Below, piece by piece: positions 37,940 through 46,528 of a stretch of 64,000 bases of DNA. Position numbers and translations under genes: made by a program. Source of the stretch: Phyllobacterium bourgognense (lineage in GTDB: Bacteria > Pseudomonadota > Alphaproteobacteria > Rhizobiales > Rhizobiaceae); contig NZ_QPJM01000009.1 in NCBI RefSeq assembly GCF_003337575.1, positions 124,001-188,000 on the forward strand, read 5' to 3'. The number at the start of each line of letters is the position of its first letter. Within the stretch, counting starts at the first letter, position 1. The notes beneath the pieces are model-generated. The model was not told where the DNA came from and did not search any database. It saw nothing but the letters and a program-made list of their open reading frames with translations.

Positions 37940-38697
37940 ACCTCTATGCCATCAAGGCGATCTACCTGTTCGAGATGCACCGCACATGGCGCACGATCAT
38001 GCAGAGCGTCATTTCGCCTGTCGTTTCGACGAGCCTCTATTTCGTCGTCTTTGGTTCGGCCATCGGCGGACGCATTCCTGAAATCAGCGGGGTCAGCTAT
38101 GGCGCGTTCATCGTGCCCGGTCTGATCATGCTGTCGCTGTTGACGCAGAGCATTTCCAACGCATCCTTCGGCATCTATTTTCCAAAGTTCGTCGGAACAA
38201 TCTACGAGCTTTTGTCGGCACCCGTGTCCTATCTGGAGATCGTCATCGCCTATGTCGGGGCCGCAGCGACCAAATCCATCATTCTCGGGGTCATCATTCT
38301 GGCCACAGCCGCCCTGTTCGTACCGTTGCGGATTGAACATCCCTTCGTCATGCTGCTCTTCCTGGTGCTGACCGCAGTTACATTCAGCATGTTCGGCTTC
38401 ATCATCGGCATCTGGGCCGACGGCTTCGAAAAGCTGCAGCTCGTCCCGCTGATGATCATCACGCCGCTAACTTTCCTCGGAGGCAGTTTTTACTCCATCG
38501 ACATGCTGCCGCCTTTCTGGCAGAAAGTGACGCTGTTCAACCCGGTCGTGTACCTGATCAGCGGTTTCCGCTGGAGCTTCTTCGGCCTGTCGGACGTGCA
38601 CATCGGCACCAGCCTCGCCATGACGGCGCTGTTCCTCATCGCCTGCATTCTGATCCTGCGCTGGATCTTCACGACGGGGTATAGATTGAAGAGTTAA
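37936..38697 (+). CDS. ABC-2 type exporter permease
   Basis: A 253-residue six-helix membrane protein of the ABC-2/NodJ family. It has a typical amphipathic start ([32 protein letters not shown]), the conserved FGxAIGGRI turn, and [47 protein letters not shown] core elements near the end. With the overlapping upstream ATPase it forms an exporter of unknown substrate. Its stop codon TAA is part of a TTAA that also supplies the stop of the convergent vapC. Confidence 0.93.
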   Translation: MNLYAIKAIYLFEMHRTWRTIMQSVISPVVSTSLYFVVFGSAIGGRIPEISGVSYGAFIVPGLIMLSLLTQSISNASFGIYFPKFVGTIYELLSAPVSYLEIVIAYVGAAATKSIILGVIILATAALFVPLRIEHPFVMLLFLVLTAVTFSMFGFIIGIWADGFEKLQLVPLMIITPLTFLGGSFYSIDMLPPFWQKVTLFNPVVYLISGFRWSFFGLSDVHIGTSLAMTALFLIACILILRWIFTTGYRLKS

Positions 38698-39110
38698 GGG
38701 TCTTTCGACCAGTCTTCCACTTGGAGACCTTCGACATGGCGGAACGCTGCATCGTTTGACACCAAAATCGCATTTGCAGCGATTGCGTGAGCAGCAATCA
38801 ACAAGTCCAGACCTATGATGGCCTTTCCGCGCTGCTCCAACTGCGCGCGCAATGGTCCATAGCGAGCAGCTACGGTGCTATCAAGCGGCAGGCTATTCAC
38901 GCGCTTTAGAAACTCATGAATTCGACTGGCGAGCCTTGTAGCTGCAGGCCGCTTCGCAAGCCCGAAAAACAGCTCTGCCTCTGTGACAACAGAGATGCAT
39001 ATTGATGCCATTGGAACATCGACCATGCGCTTGACAGTGGCGGCATTACCCTTGATCGCTTGGCTGACAGCGTTGGTATCAAGCATGAAAAGTGGGCTCA
39101 CTCCTCCCAA
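38694..39110 (-). CDS. vapC: VapC-type PIN-domain ribonuclease toxin
   Basis: A PIN-domain protein of 138 residues if started at TTG 39110, or 130 from ATG 39086. The first acidic residue is in MLDTNAVSQ; further Mg2+-binding acids lie in the middle ([11 protein letters not shown]) and in [12 protein letters not shown], with a final [11 protein letters not shown] segment. It cleaves RNA, often tRNA or rRNA. It overlaps the end of the antitoxin gene in the usual vapBC arrangement, with GGAGGAG within the overlap. Confidence 0.92.
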   Translation of the reverse strand: MGGVSPLFMLDTNAVSQAIKGNAATVKRMVDVPMASICISVVTEAELFFGLAKRPAATRLASRIHEFLKRVNSLPLDSTVAARYGPLRAQLEQRGKAIIGLDLLIAAHAIAANAILVSNDAAFRHVEGLQVEDWSKDP

Positions 39111-39358
39111 CCCTCAAATGGATCGGCGTCACTGCCGGAAAGATTGCGCTCTTCCCTGCTCAGGAAATCGGCAGGTACGTCTCCATCTCTAAGCGCTGCG
39201 AGAAATCCATCCCAGTTGTCAGGTTTGCTCGACAGGATGACATCACCCGTTACCTCGTCCCGGCGAATAAATACCTCGCTGCTGTCGAACCGATAGGCTG
39301 CAGGAAGGCGCACTGCTTGACTGCGCCCATTCGTAAAAATCTTTGCCGTCTGGGTCAT
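39098..39358 (-). CDS. vapB: VapB-type antitoxin (AbrB/SpoVT-like)
   Basis: An 86-residue protein with the swapped-hairpin AbrB DNA-binding start AKIFTNGRSQAVRLPAAYRF and an acidic, Trp-containing tail (FLSREERNL...DPFEGWEE) that would wrap the VapC active site. The frame is open to 39415, but ATG 39358 gives the standard N-terminus and lies just downstream of a good promoter. It overlaps vapC by 13 bases when the toxin is started at TTG. Confidence 0.92.
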   Translation of the reverse strand: MTQTAKIFTNGRSQAVRLPAAYRFDSSEVFIRRDEVTGDVILSSKPDNWDGFLAALRDGDVPADFLSREERNLSGSDADPFEGWEE

Positions 39359-39376
39359 GAATAGGGTCCTTCCCTT

Positions 39377-39405
39377 GATATATACCAAGATATATATTCT
39401 GTCAG
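39377..39405 (-). promoter_or_regulatory. vapBC promoter with repeated GATATATA operator
   Basis: On the minus strand CTGACA (39405-39400) and TATATC (39382-39377) are spaced by 17 bases, a good sigma-70-like pair 18 bases before the vapB ATG. GATATATA occurs twice, 12 bp apart (39377-39384 and 39389-39396), across the -10 and spacer, as expected for VapB autoregulation. Confidence 0.5.
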
Positions 39406-39424
39406 AAATAATCAACCCACAAGG

Positions 39425-39877
39425 TCATGCCTGGTTGTAATACTTCTCCAACGCAGCCAATCCAGCTTTCAGCTCATTCTCGCCTCGCTTACCGAGATGG
39501 GAAAGCAACTCAGCCTCGAATATGTGTGCCACGTTGGCCAGCTCAGTATAGGCTTTGCGCCCTGCGGATGTGAGTTCCAGATTCTCGATGCGCCGGTCGA
39601 TATCATCACGCTTGCGACTTAGCCATCGGCGCTTTTCCAGCGTGAACACTGCCCTCGAAACCTTCGTCTTGTGCATGGAGGAATGCGCACCGATCGCCGT
39701 GGCGGTCAAAATACCGAATTGGCCCAACGTCGCCAGGGTGCGCCATTCGGGCCGCGTCAACCCGTATCGATCGCGATAAATGCTGGCAAAGCGCTGGCTG
39801 ACGGCCTCCGCCGCCTTGTTCAGCCGGTAGGGAAGGAAATCTTCCAATATCAGTGGCTGTGTCGTCTCGGCTGTCAT
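39425..39877 (-). CDS. MarR-family regulator of the homogentisate operon (HmgR-like)
   Basis: A 150-residue winged-helix MarR protein. The DNA-binding part is ATAIGAHSSMHKTKVSRAVFTLEKRRWLSRKRDDIDRR, with the beta-wing at the DxR motif. It is divergent from hmgA across an 83-bp promoter region, so control of tyrosine/homogentisate breakdown with homogentisate as likely effector is the natural inference. The ATG at 39877 is the best start. Confidence 0.88.
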   Translation of the reverse strand: MTAETTQPLILEDFLPYRLNKAAEAVSQRFASIYRDRYGLTRPEWRTLATLGQFGILTATAIGAHSSMHKTKVSRAVFTLEKRRWLSRKRDDIDRRIENLELTSAGRKAYTELANVAHIFEAELLSHLGKRGENELKAGLAALEKYYNQA

Positions 39878-39903
39878 CGGCGTAAAAGAATCCTGTTTTC
39901 ATG

Positions 39904-39940
39904 TTGATAGTTACAAAATAGATCGTCACAATTGCAACTA
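39904..39940 (+). promoter_or_regulatory. hmgA promoter with TAGTT...AACTA dyad
   Basis: TTGATA (39904-39909) and CACAAT (39927-39932) are separated by 17 bases, with the hmgA ATG 28 bases further on. The same stretch is flanked by TAGTT at 39908 and AACTA ending at 39940, an inverted pair that may be the MarR site. The AGAGGAGG ribosome site follows at 39946-39953. Confidence 0.5.
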
Positions 39941-39960
39941 AATTCAGAGGAGGTATCGTC

Positions 39961-41295
39961 ATGGCGGCTGTCAACTACATGCCTGGCTTCGGCAATGATT
40001 TCGAAACGGAGTCTCTGCCTGGCGCTCTTCCGCAGGGGCAGAACTCACCGCAGCGTTGCGCCTATGGGCTCTATGCGGAGCAATTATCGGGTTCGCCCTT
40101 CACCGCACCGCGCGGGATCAACGAACGTTCCTGGCTCTATCGTATCAGGCCTTCGGTCAAGCACAGCGGCCGGTTCACGCCGGCAAAACGCGAACACTGG
40201 AAGACCGCGCCCAACCTTGATGATCATGAATTGCCAATCGGCCAATTGCGCTGGAATCCGACGCCGATGCCGCAGCAACCAACGAGTTTCATCGATGGCA
40301 TCCGCACCATGACCACGGCCGGCGATGTCCATGGCCAGGCGGGGATGGCGGCGCATGTCTATGCATTCAACCGCGATATGGAAGACGACTACTTCTTCGA
40401 TGCCGATGGCGAAATGCTTTTGGTGCCGGAAAAGGGAAGGCTCCGTATCTTCACCGAAATGGGTATCATCGAGATCGAACCTTCGGAGATCTGCGTCATC
40501 CCGCGCGGCATGATGTTCAAGGTTGCGGCCCTTAATGGCGCGGCGCGCGGCTATATCTGCGAGAACTACGGCGCGAAATTCTCATTGCCGGATCGCGGTC
40601 CGATCGGCGCCAATTGCCTGGCCAATCCGCGTGATTTCAAAACACCTGTTGCGGCCTTCGAAGAAAAGGAAATTCCTTGCCGGCTGCATGTGAAATGGTG
40701 CGGCAAGTTCTATCAAACGACGCTCGATCATTCGCCTCTCGACGTCGTTGCGTGGCACGGCAACTATGCGCCTTACAAATACGATCTGCGCACCTTCTCA
40801 CCTGTCGGCGCTATCCTGTTCGATCACCCGGACCCGTCGATCTTCACCGTGCTGACCGCTCCCTCCGGCGAAGAGGGCACGGCCAACGTCGATTTCGTGA
40901 TTTTCCCGCCGCGCTGGCTGGTGGCAGAACACAGTTTCCGCCCGCCCTGGTACCATCGCAACATCATGTCCGAATTCATGGGTCTGGTATATGGTCAGTA
41001 CGACGCCAAGGAGGAGGGGTTCGTGCCGGGCGGCATGAGCCTGCACAATATGATGCTGGCACATGGTCCCGACGCGATGGGTTTCAACAAGGCCTCGACG
41101 GTGGAACTCAAGCCGCAACGCCTTGAGAACACTCTGGCGTTCATGTTCGAGACGCGTTTCCCGCAACATCTGACCCGTTTTGCCGCAGAACTCGAATCGC
41201 TGCAGGACAATTACGCGGATTGCTGGAAAGACCTGAAGAAGCGGTTCAACGGAACGCCCGAGGGCGACTGGTCAGAGGAGAACAAAAACAAATGA
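39961..41295 (+). CDS. hmgA: homogentisate 1,2-dioxygenase
   Basis: A 444-residue cupin dioxygenase that opens homogentisate to maleylacetoacetate using Fe(II) and O2. The family pattern is complete: the N-terminal [26 protein letters not shown], the [34 protein letters not shown] iron-binding segment (His and Glu ligands), and [14 protein letters not shown] with the final His. It follows the divergent MarR gene with a strong ribosome site and overlaps the fumarylacetoacetase start as ATGA. Confidence 0.97.
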   Translation: MAAVNYMPGFGNDFETESLPGALPQGQNSPQRCAYGLYAEQLSGSPFTAPRGINERSWLYRIRPSVKHSGRFTPAKREHWKTAPNLDDHELPIGQLRWNPTPMPQQPTSFIDGIRTMTTAGDVHGQAGMAAHVYAFNRDMEDDYFFDADGEMLLVPEKGRLRIFTEMGIIEIEPSEICVIPRGMMFKVAALNGAARGYICENYGAKFSLPDRGPIGANCLANPRDFKTPVAAFEEKEIPCRLHVKWCGKFYQTTLDHSPLDVVAWHGNYAPYKYDLRTFSPVGAILFDHPDPSIFTVLTAPSGEEGTANVDFVIFPPRWLVAEHSFRPPWYHRNIMSEFMGLVYGQYDAKEEGFVPGGMSLHNMMLAHGPDAMGFNKASTVELKPQRLENTLAFMFETRFPQHLTRFAAELESLQDNYADCWKDLKKRFNGTPEGDWSEENKNK

Positions 41296-42311
41296 AGCTA
41301 GCCTCCCTGGACAACGGTACCCGCGACGGCAAGCTCGTTCTTGTCTCCAAGGATCTGACCCGCTTTACCGACGCTTCGTTTCTCGCGCCGACCCTGCAAT
41401 CGGCGCTCGACGATTGGGCGCGTATAGCACCGCATCTGGAAGCGCTTGGCAAAAGTCTCGAGCTTGGTGCGGTCCCCACCGGCCGCTTCCACGAACATGA
41501 GGCAATGGCGCCATTGCCACGCGCCTATCAGTGGGCGGACGGCTCCGCCTATGTCAATCATGTCGAACTGGTTCGCAAGGCGCGCGGCGCCGAGATGCCA
41601 CAGAGCTTCTGGACCGATCCTCTGATCTACCAGGGTGGTTCCGACGGTTTCCTCGGGCCACGCGAACCGATCCGCATGGCGGACGAGGCCTATGGGATCG
41701 ACATGGAAGGGGAGGTCGCCGTTGTTGTCGATGACGTGCTAATGGGTGCAAGTGTCGACGAGGCACGTGATACAATCCGTCTTGTCATGCTGGTCAATGA
41801 TGTCAGTCTGCGTGGTCTGATCCCGGCGGAACTCGCGAAAGGTTTCGGCTTCTTCCAGTCCAAACCATCATCGGCGTTTTCGCCCGTTGCCGTGACCCCC
41901 GATGAACTCGGCGATGCCTGGGACGGAAGTAAGGTGCACCTGCCGTTACATGTCAACCTGAATGGGAGGCCGTTCGGCCGCGCCAATGCCGGTATCGACA
42001 TGACCTTCGATTTCCCGACTCTGATCGCCCATGCCGCCAGGACGCGGCCGCTTGGTGCGGGTACGATCGTCGGCTCCGGCACTGTCTCCAACAAGCTCGA
42101 CGGCGGACCGGGCAAGCCCGTCGAGGAGGACGGTGTGGGCTACTCCTGCATCGCAGAACTCCGCATGATCGAGACGATCAATGAAGGCGCTCCGCAGACG
42201 CCATTCCTGCGTTTCGGCGACCTAGTGCGGATCGAGATGAAGGACCCCTATGGTCATTCGATCTTCGGTGCCATCGAGCAGCAAGTTATCAATTACGGAC
42301 GTGAAGCATGA
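41292..42311 (+). CDS. fumarylacetoacetate hydrolase family protein (fumarylacetoacetase)
   Basis: A 339-residue FAH-fold hydrolase, shorter than the eukaryotic enzyme as usual in Rhizobiales. The metal-binding carboxylates lie in [15 protein letters not shown] (EGE pair) and nearby Asp residues, and [17 protein letters not shown] and GTVSNK are conserved. It splits fumarylacetoacetate to fumarate and acetoacetate, the last step after HmgA and MaiA. The frame opens upstream in hmgA; ATG 41292 overlapping the hmgA stop is chosen. It overlaps maiA by 4 bases. Confidence 0.94.
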   Translation: MKLASLDNGTRDGKLVLVSKDLTRFTDASFLAPTLQSALDDWARIAPHLEALGKSLELGAVPTGRFHEHEAMAPLPRAYQWADGSAYVNHVELVRKARGAEMPQSFWTDPLIYQGGSDGFLGPREPIRMADEAYGIDMEGEVAVVVDDVLMGASVDEARDTIRLVMLVNDVSLRGLIPAELAKGFGFFQSKPSSAFSPVAVTPDELGDAWDGSKVHLPLHVNLNGRPFGRANAGIDMTFDFPTLIAHAARTRPLGAGTIVGSGTVSNKLDGGPGKPVEEDGVGYSCIAELRMIETINEGAPQTPFLRFGDLVRIEMKDPYGHSIFGAIEQQVINYGREA

Positions 42312-42946
42312 ACGGCATCATCCTTTACGACTACTGGCGCTCATCGGCCAGCTACCGGGTACGCATAGCGCTCAACCGTCTAGGTCTCGAATATGAAACC
42401 GTGCCGGTCAATCTTCTCAAGGACGAACACAAAGGCGCCGACAATCTCAGCCGTAACCCGCAAGGTCTCGTTCCAACGCTCGCCATGGACGGGCGGATGA
42501 TGACCCAGTCATTGGCAATCATCGAATATCTTGACGAGATCTATCTGGACGCAGGCTTCCTGCCGCAGGAACCGGCCGGAAGGCAGCGGGTGAGGGCGCT
42601 TTCCTATGCCATAGCCATGGACACACATCCTGTCTGCAACATGGGTGTGATGGCCCACATCCTGTATCTGACCGAAGGTGGTGACAAGATCCGCATCGCC
42701 TGGATGCGCAAGTTCATCGCCGAGGGCCTTTCCGCATTCGAGGCCATGCTGGACCATCCGGATACGGGGAAATTCTGCCAGGGCAACGCGCCCGGCATGG
42801 CAGATTTCTGCCTTGTTCCCCAAGTTTACAATGCCAAGCGGTGGGGTGTTAAGACGAGCGGCTTCAAACGCATAAGTACAATCGTCAAACGGTGCAGGGC
42901 TATCGACGCCTTCGCAGCGGCGCATCCGGACAAGGTTAAGGTCTGA
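42308..42946 (+). CDS. maiA: maleylacetoacetate isomerase (zeta-class GST)
   Basis: A 212-residue zeta-class glutathione transferase starting LYDYWRSSASYRVRIALNRLGL, whose SSAS-YR motif corresponds to the SSCS-WR glutathione-site signature. The QSLAIIEYLDE and PGMADFCLVPQVYNAKRWG segments complete both domains. It isomerises maleylacetoacetate to fumarylacetoacetate with glutathione as cofactor. It is translationally coupled to the fumarylacetoacetase and ends the hmg operon. Confidence 0.95.
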   Translation: MNGIILYDYWRSSASYRVRIALNRLGLEYETVPVNLLKDEHKGADNLSRNPQGLVPTLAMDGRMMTQSLAIIEYLDEIYLDAGFLPQEPAGRQRVRALSYAIAMDTHPVCNMGVMAHILYLTEGGDKIRIAWMRKFIAEGLSAFEAMLDHPDTGKFCQGNAPGMADFCLVPQVYNAKRWGVKTSGFKRISTIVKRCRAIDAFAAAHPDKVKV

Positions 42947-42973
42947 TCGCGGGAGCAAGCGCCGCGGCACGGT

Positions 42974-43798
42974 TCACTCGATGTACTGATCCCACTCGGG
43001 GCCGAGGTCATCGAAATCTTCCGATATCCTTACCGCGCCCTTCATTGTGCCGATCAGGCTGCGCATCTCTTGTGGCCAAATACGCTTTACTTCCGCGGTT
43101 ATCGCTTTGACAGCTCGTACCGTATCGTTTCTCTCCATTTGCAGAACGTCACTTGCGTGTCGCAATTCGTCTACGCCATGAAGTTTGTAAGCTGCCCATG
43201 CGAGCTTGCGCGGAACGTCCTCACCGTAGGCGTTCAATCCATTGGCAATCGCCTCGTCTGGAATATTGCCAAACCCGATCACAAGCATGCCAAGATCAAT
43301 CGCATCGCGGTAGGCAACAGAACGGTCATGGCACCGGTCAGCATTGGCAAGCAGCTTTTCCGCAAAGAGATCCTGCACGACCAGCGTGGGCAACCCCAGT
43401 TGTTCGTCCATGTGTCCTCTCAACTGAATTCTGGCTTCGCGAATAATTTCAAACTTAATTATCTGGCCATGCAGGCCAAGCGCTGTCCGCAAGCCGTATT
43501 GATCAGACTTGAAACCCCGCACCGTTTCCACGGGTTCCGGAAAAAAACCCCGGACGCCACGTTCCACCGCTGCACTGCGAAGTGCCCGGTATCCGTCCAC
43601 ACTGGAGCAAAGAAAATCAACATCAAGCGACTGGCGATATTCGCCTAGCTTAAGGACGATTGCTGTCCCCCCACCAAACCAGCAGCCGTTGGCGACAAGA
43701 AATTCATGATCCATGAGCCTTAGAGCCTCAAGGATGACGCGATGTTCATTGAGTTTGATTTTGATCACGATTTTCCGTCTCGACTGCATATCCCACAC
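42974..43798 (-). CDS. AbiEii/AbiGii-like nucleotidyltransferase, possible toxin
   Basis: A 274-residue protein with the minimal nucleotidyltransferase motif: GGGT at 42-45 (FGGGTAIVLKLGEYRQSLDVDFL) and the Asp59-x-Asp61 pair. The following VVQDLFAEKLLANADRC region with conserved Lys matches AbiEii-type toxins, some of which transfer nucleotides to tRNA. The frame starts at GTG 43798; ATG 43789 is an alternative. It follows a small gene on the same strand (28-base gap) that probably acts as its partner, and it separates maiA from hpd. Confidence 0.85.
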   Translation of the reverse strand: MWDMQSRRKIVIKIKLNEHRVILEALRLMDHEFLVANGCWFGGGTAIVLKLGEYRQSLDVDFLCSSVDGYRALRSAAVERGVRGFFPEPVETVRGFKSDQYGLRTALGLHGQIIKFEIIREARIQLRGHMDEQLGLPTLVVQDLFAEKLLANADRCHDRSVAYRDAIDLGMLVIGFGNIPDEAIANGLNAYGEDVPRKLAWAAYKLHGVDELRHASDVLQMERNDTVRAVKAITAEVKRIWPQEMRSLIGTMKGAVRISEDFDDLGPEWDQYIE

Positions 43799-43826
43799 TA
43801 TGCAGGAGCACTTGCGAAACGAAAAG

Positions 43827-44051
43827 TCAGGAAATTAGAAGTACACCATTCCCGAAAGCATTCGTCAGTTCTTTGATGAGCTTGGCTTCACACGGCGTCA
43901 GATGCTCCGCATCGACAAATCGCCAGTTCCGTTCATAGAGCTCAAATGCTTCTTCTGCGGGGATGGGGCGCGCAACGTCACGGTTCCACGCGAGCAAAGT
44001 CAGCTCGGGGAAATCTGCCGGTACAATCGTGGTTCCATAGGTCGCGGTCAT
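43827..44051 (-). CDS. small partner protein of the nucleotidyltransferase (possible antitoxin)
   Basis: A 74-residue acidic protein starting MTATYGTTIVPADFPELTLLAWNRD and ending LTPCEAKLIKELTNAFGNGVLLIS. The pattern ALYERNW-RFVD (here ELYERNWRFVD) is one I associate with small genes next to nucleotidyltransferase toxins in Rhizobiales; no DNA-binding motif is evident. The frame opens 6 codons further upstream, but ATG 44051 is the more usual start. An antitoxin role rests on the tandem layout alone. Confidence 0.75.
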   Translation of the reverse strand: MTATYGTTIVPADFPELTLLAWNRDVARPIPAEEAFELYERNWRFVDAEHLTPCEAKLIKELTNAFGNGVLLIS

Positions 44052-44091
44052 GTGCCATATATAATGCACTATTCATGCAGTTTACAGCCTC

Positions 44092-45204
44092 CTACTCCGC
44101 TGCTGCGATTTTTATCACACCGCGCCGGATTTGGTCTTCCTCGATCGATTCGAACAAAGCGCGGAAATTGCCTTCACCAAATCCTTCGTCACCCTTGCGC
44201 TGGATGAACTCGAAGAAAATCGGGCCGATTACGGTCTTTGAGAAAATCTGCAGCAAAATCTTCGTCATGCCGCCATCGACGACGCCTTCGCCATCGATGA
44301 GAATGCCGTGCTTCTTCATACGCTCGATCGGCTCGTCATGGCCGTTTACACGGGTCTGCGATTTTTCGTAATAGGTCTCGGGCGGTCCGGGCATGAATTT
44401 GAGCCCGTTATCGGCGAGCTTGTCGGTCGCGTCATAGATCGCCTCCGTCCCGACAGCGATGTGCTGGATGCCTTCGCCCTTGTACTTGCGCAAATACTCC
44501 TCGATCTGACTCTTGTCATCTGTCGATTCATTCAGCGGGATGCGGATCTTGCCGCAAGGCGAGGTAATCGCGCGGGAAACCAGACCCGTAAACTTGCCGG
44601 CAATATCGAAGAAATGAATTTGCTTGAAGCCGAAGAGTTCGCGATAGAACGCCCACCATTTATCCATATTGCCGCGATAGACATTATGGGTGAGGTGATC
44701 GAGATAATAGAAACCGACACCTTCCGGCTTCGGATCGCGCTCTCCCAGCCACTCGAACTCCGCATCGTACACCGAGCCCTTATCGCCGTAGGTTTCGATG
44801 AAATACAGCATTGATCCGCCAATGCCGACAATCGCCGGAACATCGAGTGTCTTGTCGTCGCCCTCATAGGGCGTCGCGCCCTTGGCAACCGCATGGTTGT
44901 AGGCGTGCTTGGCATCGACTACCCGCCAGGCCATGGAAGGGGCGCAGGGGCCATGCTTGTCGACGAACTTCGTCGCGTGCGAACCCGGCTCGGCGTTGAT
45001 GATGTAATTGATGTCGCCCTGGCGCCAGACGGTGATGTTCTTGCTCTTGTGGCGGGCCACAGGCACATAACCCATGCGCGCAAACAGCTCTTCGAGCTGC
45101 TCCGGCTCCGGGTGGGAGAATTCAACGAATTCGAAACCGTCCGTTCCAGCGGGGTTATCCTTGCTGATCGTGGCTTTCGGTGCGTCGTGCGGAAACGGGC
45201 CCAT
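44092..45204 (-). CDS. hpd: 4-hydroxyphenylpyruvate dioxygenase
   Basis: A 370-residue VOC-fold Fe(II) dioxygenase converting 4-hydroxyphenylpyruvate to homogentisate. Iron ligands are the His in LDHLTHNVY, the His in GEGIQHIAVGT and the Glu in PIFFEFIQRKG near the C-terminus; the GVVDGG turn and the gating helix FGEGNFRALFESIE are kept. The frame is open to 45417, but the ATG at 45204 has GGAGG five bases upstream and gives the normal N-terminus MGPFPHDAP. It feeds homogentisate to HmgA 4 kb away, and its promoter faces the Lrp gene. Confidence 0.96.
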   Translation of the reverse strand: MGPFPHDAPKATISKDNPAGTDGFEFVEFSHPEPEQLEELFARMGYVPVARHKSKNITVWRQGDINYIINAEPGSHATKFVDKHGPCAPSMAWRVVDAKHAYNHAVAKGATPYEGDDKTLDVPAIVGIGGSMLYFIETYGDKGSVYDAEFEWLGERDPKPEGVGFYYLDHLTHNVYRGNMDKWWAFYRELFGFKQIHFFDIAGKFTGLVSRAITSPCGKIRIPLNESTDDKSQIEEYLRKYKGEGIQHIAVGTEAIYDATDKLADNGLKFMPGPPETYYEKSQTRVNGHDEPIERMKKHGILIDGEGVVDGGMTKILLQIFSKTVIGPIFFEFIQRKGDEGFGEGNFRALFESIEEDQIRRGVIKIAAAE

Positions 45205-45292
45205 ATCATCCTCCATGCGGTAGCCGCCATTATCGCGCAAACCGCCTGCAATGTGCTTGCATTTCAACGCTTCATAACCACATACTTTGCAT

Positions 45293-45309
45293 GTTTCATG
45301 CATAGAAAC
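45293..45309. promoter_or_regulatory. GTTTC-N7-GAAAC dyad between hpd and the Lrp gene
   Basis: A 17-bp near-perfect palindrome (GTTTC, then ATGCAT, A, GAAAC) ends 16 bases before the Lrp start and about 90 bp from the hpd start. The length and spacing suit an Lrp/AsnC dimer site, so it may serve both autoregulation and hpd control. Confidence 0.5.
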
Positions 45310-45325
45310 GATATAGGATGCACAT

Positions 45326-45787
45326 ATGCCGCAACTTGATCCATCTGACCGCAAAATTCTCATGTGCCTGCAGGAAGACGGGCGGCTGACCAACAATGAG
45401 CTTTCCGAGCGGATCAACCTCTCGCCGTCGCAATGTTCACGCCGCCGCTCACGGCTGGAGGAAGAGGGATATATTCGCGGCTACCGGGCGGAGATCGACC
45501 GGGAAAAGCTTGGCCTCGGTATCGTCAACATTATCTCTGTGACACTGGCAACGCACAACCGGGACAACGCGCAACGCTTTTCAGAACTCATCTCGAAACT
45601 GCCTCAGGTCATGGAAGCCCATGCTCTGACTGGAGAGATGGATTATTTCATCAAAGTGGTGACACCGGACCTGCGCGGACTTTCGACATTCGTCAATGAG
45701 GTTCTGCTGCCGCATGAATCCGTCCAGCATGTCAAAACCGCTATCGTACTTGATACGCTGAAGGAAGACGGGCGATTGCCAATATAA
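45326..45787 (+). CDS. Lrp/AsnC-family transcriptional regulator
   Basis: A 153-residue feast/famine regulator. The N-terminal helix-turn-helix LDPSDRKILMCLQEDGRLTNNELSERINLSPSQCSRRRSRLEEEG is followed by the RAM effector-binding domain (about 70-150), with GEMDYFIKVVTPDLRGLSTFV. It is divergent from hpd, and in Rhizobiales such genes commonly activate hpd in response to tyrosine or phenylalanine; that is inferred from context. Confidence 0.93.
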   Translation: MPQLDPSDRKILMCLQEDGRLTNNELSERINLSPSQCSRRRSRLEEEGYIRGYRAEIDREKLGLGIVNIISVTLATHNRDNAQRFSELISKLPQVMEAHALTGEMDYFIKVVTPDLRGLSTFVNEVLLPHESVQHVKTAIVLDTLKEDGRLPI

Positions 45788-45811
45788 ATGGTGCTAGATG
45801 GACGAGAACCG

Positions 45812-46528
45812 TTAAAGAAACAGGGCCTTCCTGACCATCGGATAGACCCGGGCATGACCGAGCATATAGGCGGTAATTGTTTGTGCGTCGAACAATCCGT
45901 GAAACGCCCGGCCGAGAATATTCATTCCGCCCGCATAAGCGCCGAACGCCGGCATGATCAGACGCGAGCGGTCGCTGACGAAGCAGCGCCGCTGCACTGA
46001 TTGCCCGCGCCGCACCACCTTGGCCGCCGGGTGCAAATGTCCTGCGATCTCGCCGGAGCAAGGTGCTTTCGACGGTTCGTGCCGGAAGACAAGATTGCCG
46101 AGCGCCAGTTCAGTGAATGTCTCGCCCGGCAAGTCCGCCGGGTGTTCCGGGTCATGGTTGCCGGTGATCCATATCCACTCGCGCCCCGCCATCAGTGTGG
46201 CGAGTTCCGCCGCGTATACCGCGGGCAGCCGCGCTGCCGCTTGACCATCGTGAAAACTGTCGCCGAGGCTTATCACGCAGAGGGGGTTGTAGCGCGCGAC
46301 GATCTTCGCAAGCGCGGCAAGCGTCGTTGCCGTGTCGTATGGCGGCAGCATCATGCCGCGCCGGGCAAATGACGAGCCCTTTTCGAAATGCAGATCCGAC
46401 ACGACGAGAATCCGGTCGCTTTCAAGATACAGCGCACCTGACGGATCGCAAACGCCGCTGTGCCCGGCAACCATCACTTCGGCTGCGCCATGTAAGGCTG
46501 TCTTGATCGTCTGAAACACCGGCGTCAT
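45812..46528 (-). CDS. pdeM: ligase-associated DNA damage response endonuclease PdeM
   Basis: A 238-residue calcineurin-like metallophosphoesterase with all metal motifs: SDLHFEKGSSFARRG, GDSFHDG, GNHD and AGHLHPAAK. Genes of this type cluster with an Lhr-like helicase, an MBL exonuclease and an ATP-dependent ligase, as here. Its ATG overlaps the helicase stop as ATGA, so the two are made together. Confidence 0.94.
   Translation of the reverse strand: MTPVFQTIKTALHGAAEVMVAGHSGVCDPSGALYLESDRILVVSDLHFEKGSSFARRGMMLPPYDTATTLAALAKIVARYNPLCVISLGDSFHDGQAAARLPAVYAAELATLMAGREWIWITGNHDPEHPADLPGETFTELALGNLVFRHEPSKAPCSGEIAGHLHPAAKVVRRGQSVQRRCFVSDRSRLIMPAFGAYAGGMNILGRAFHGLFDAQTITAYMLGHARVYPMVRKALFL

Noticed and set aside
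45205-45417. Upstream extension of hpd to 441 residues
   Set aside because: The extension is antisense to the Lrp gene start and the shared promoter; GGAGG directly precedes the ATG at 45204.
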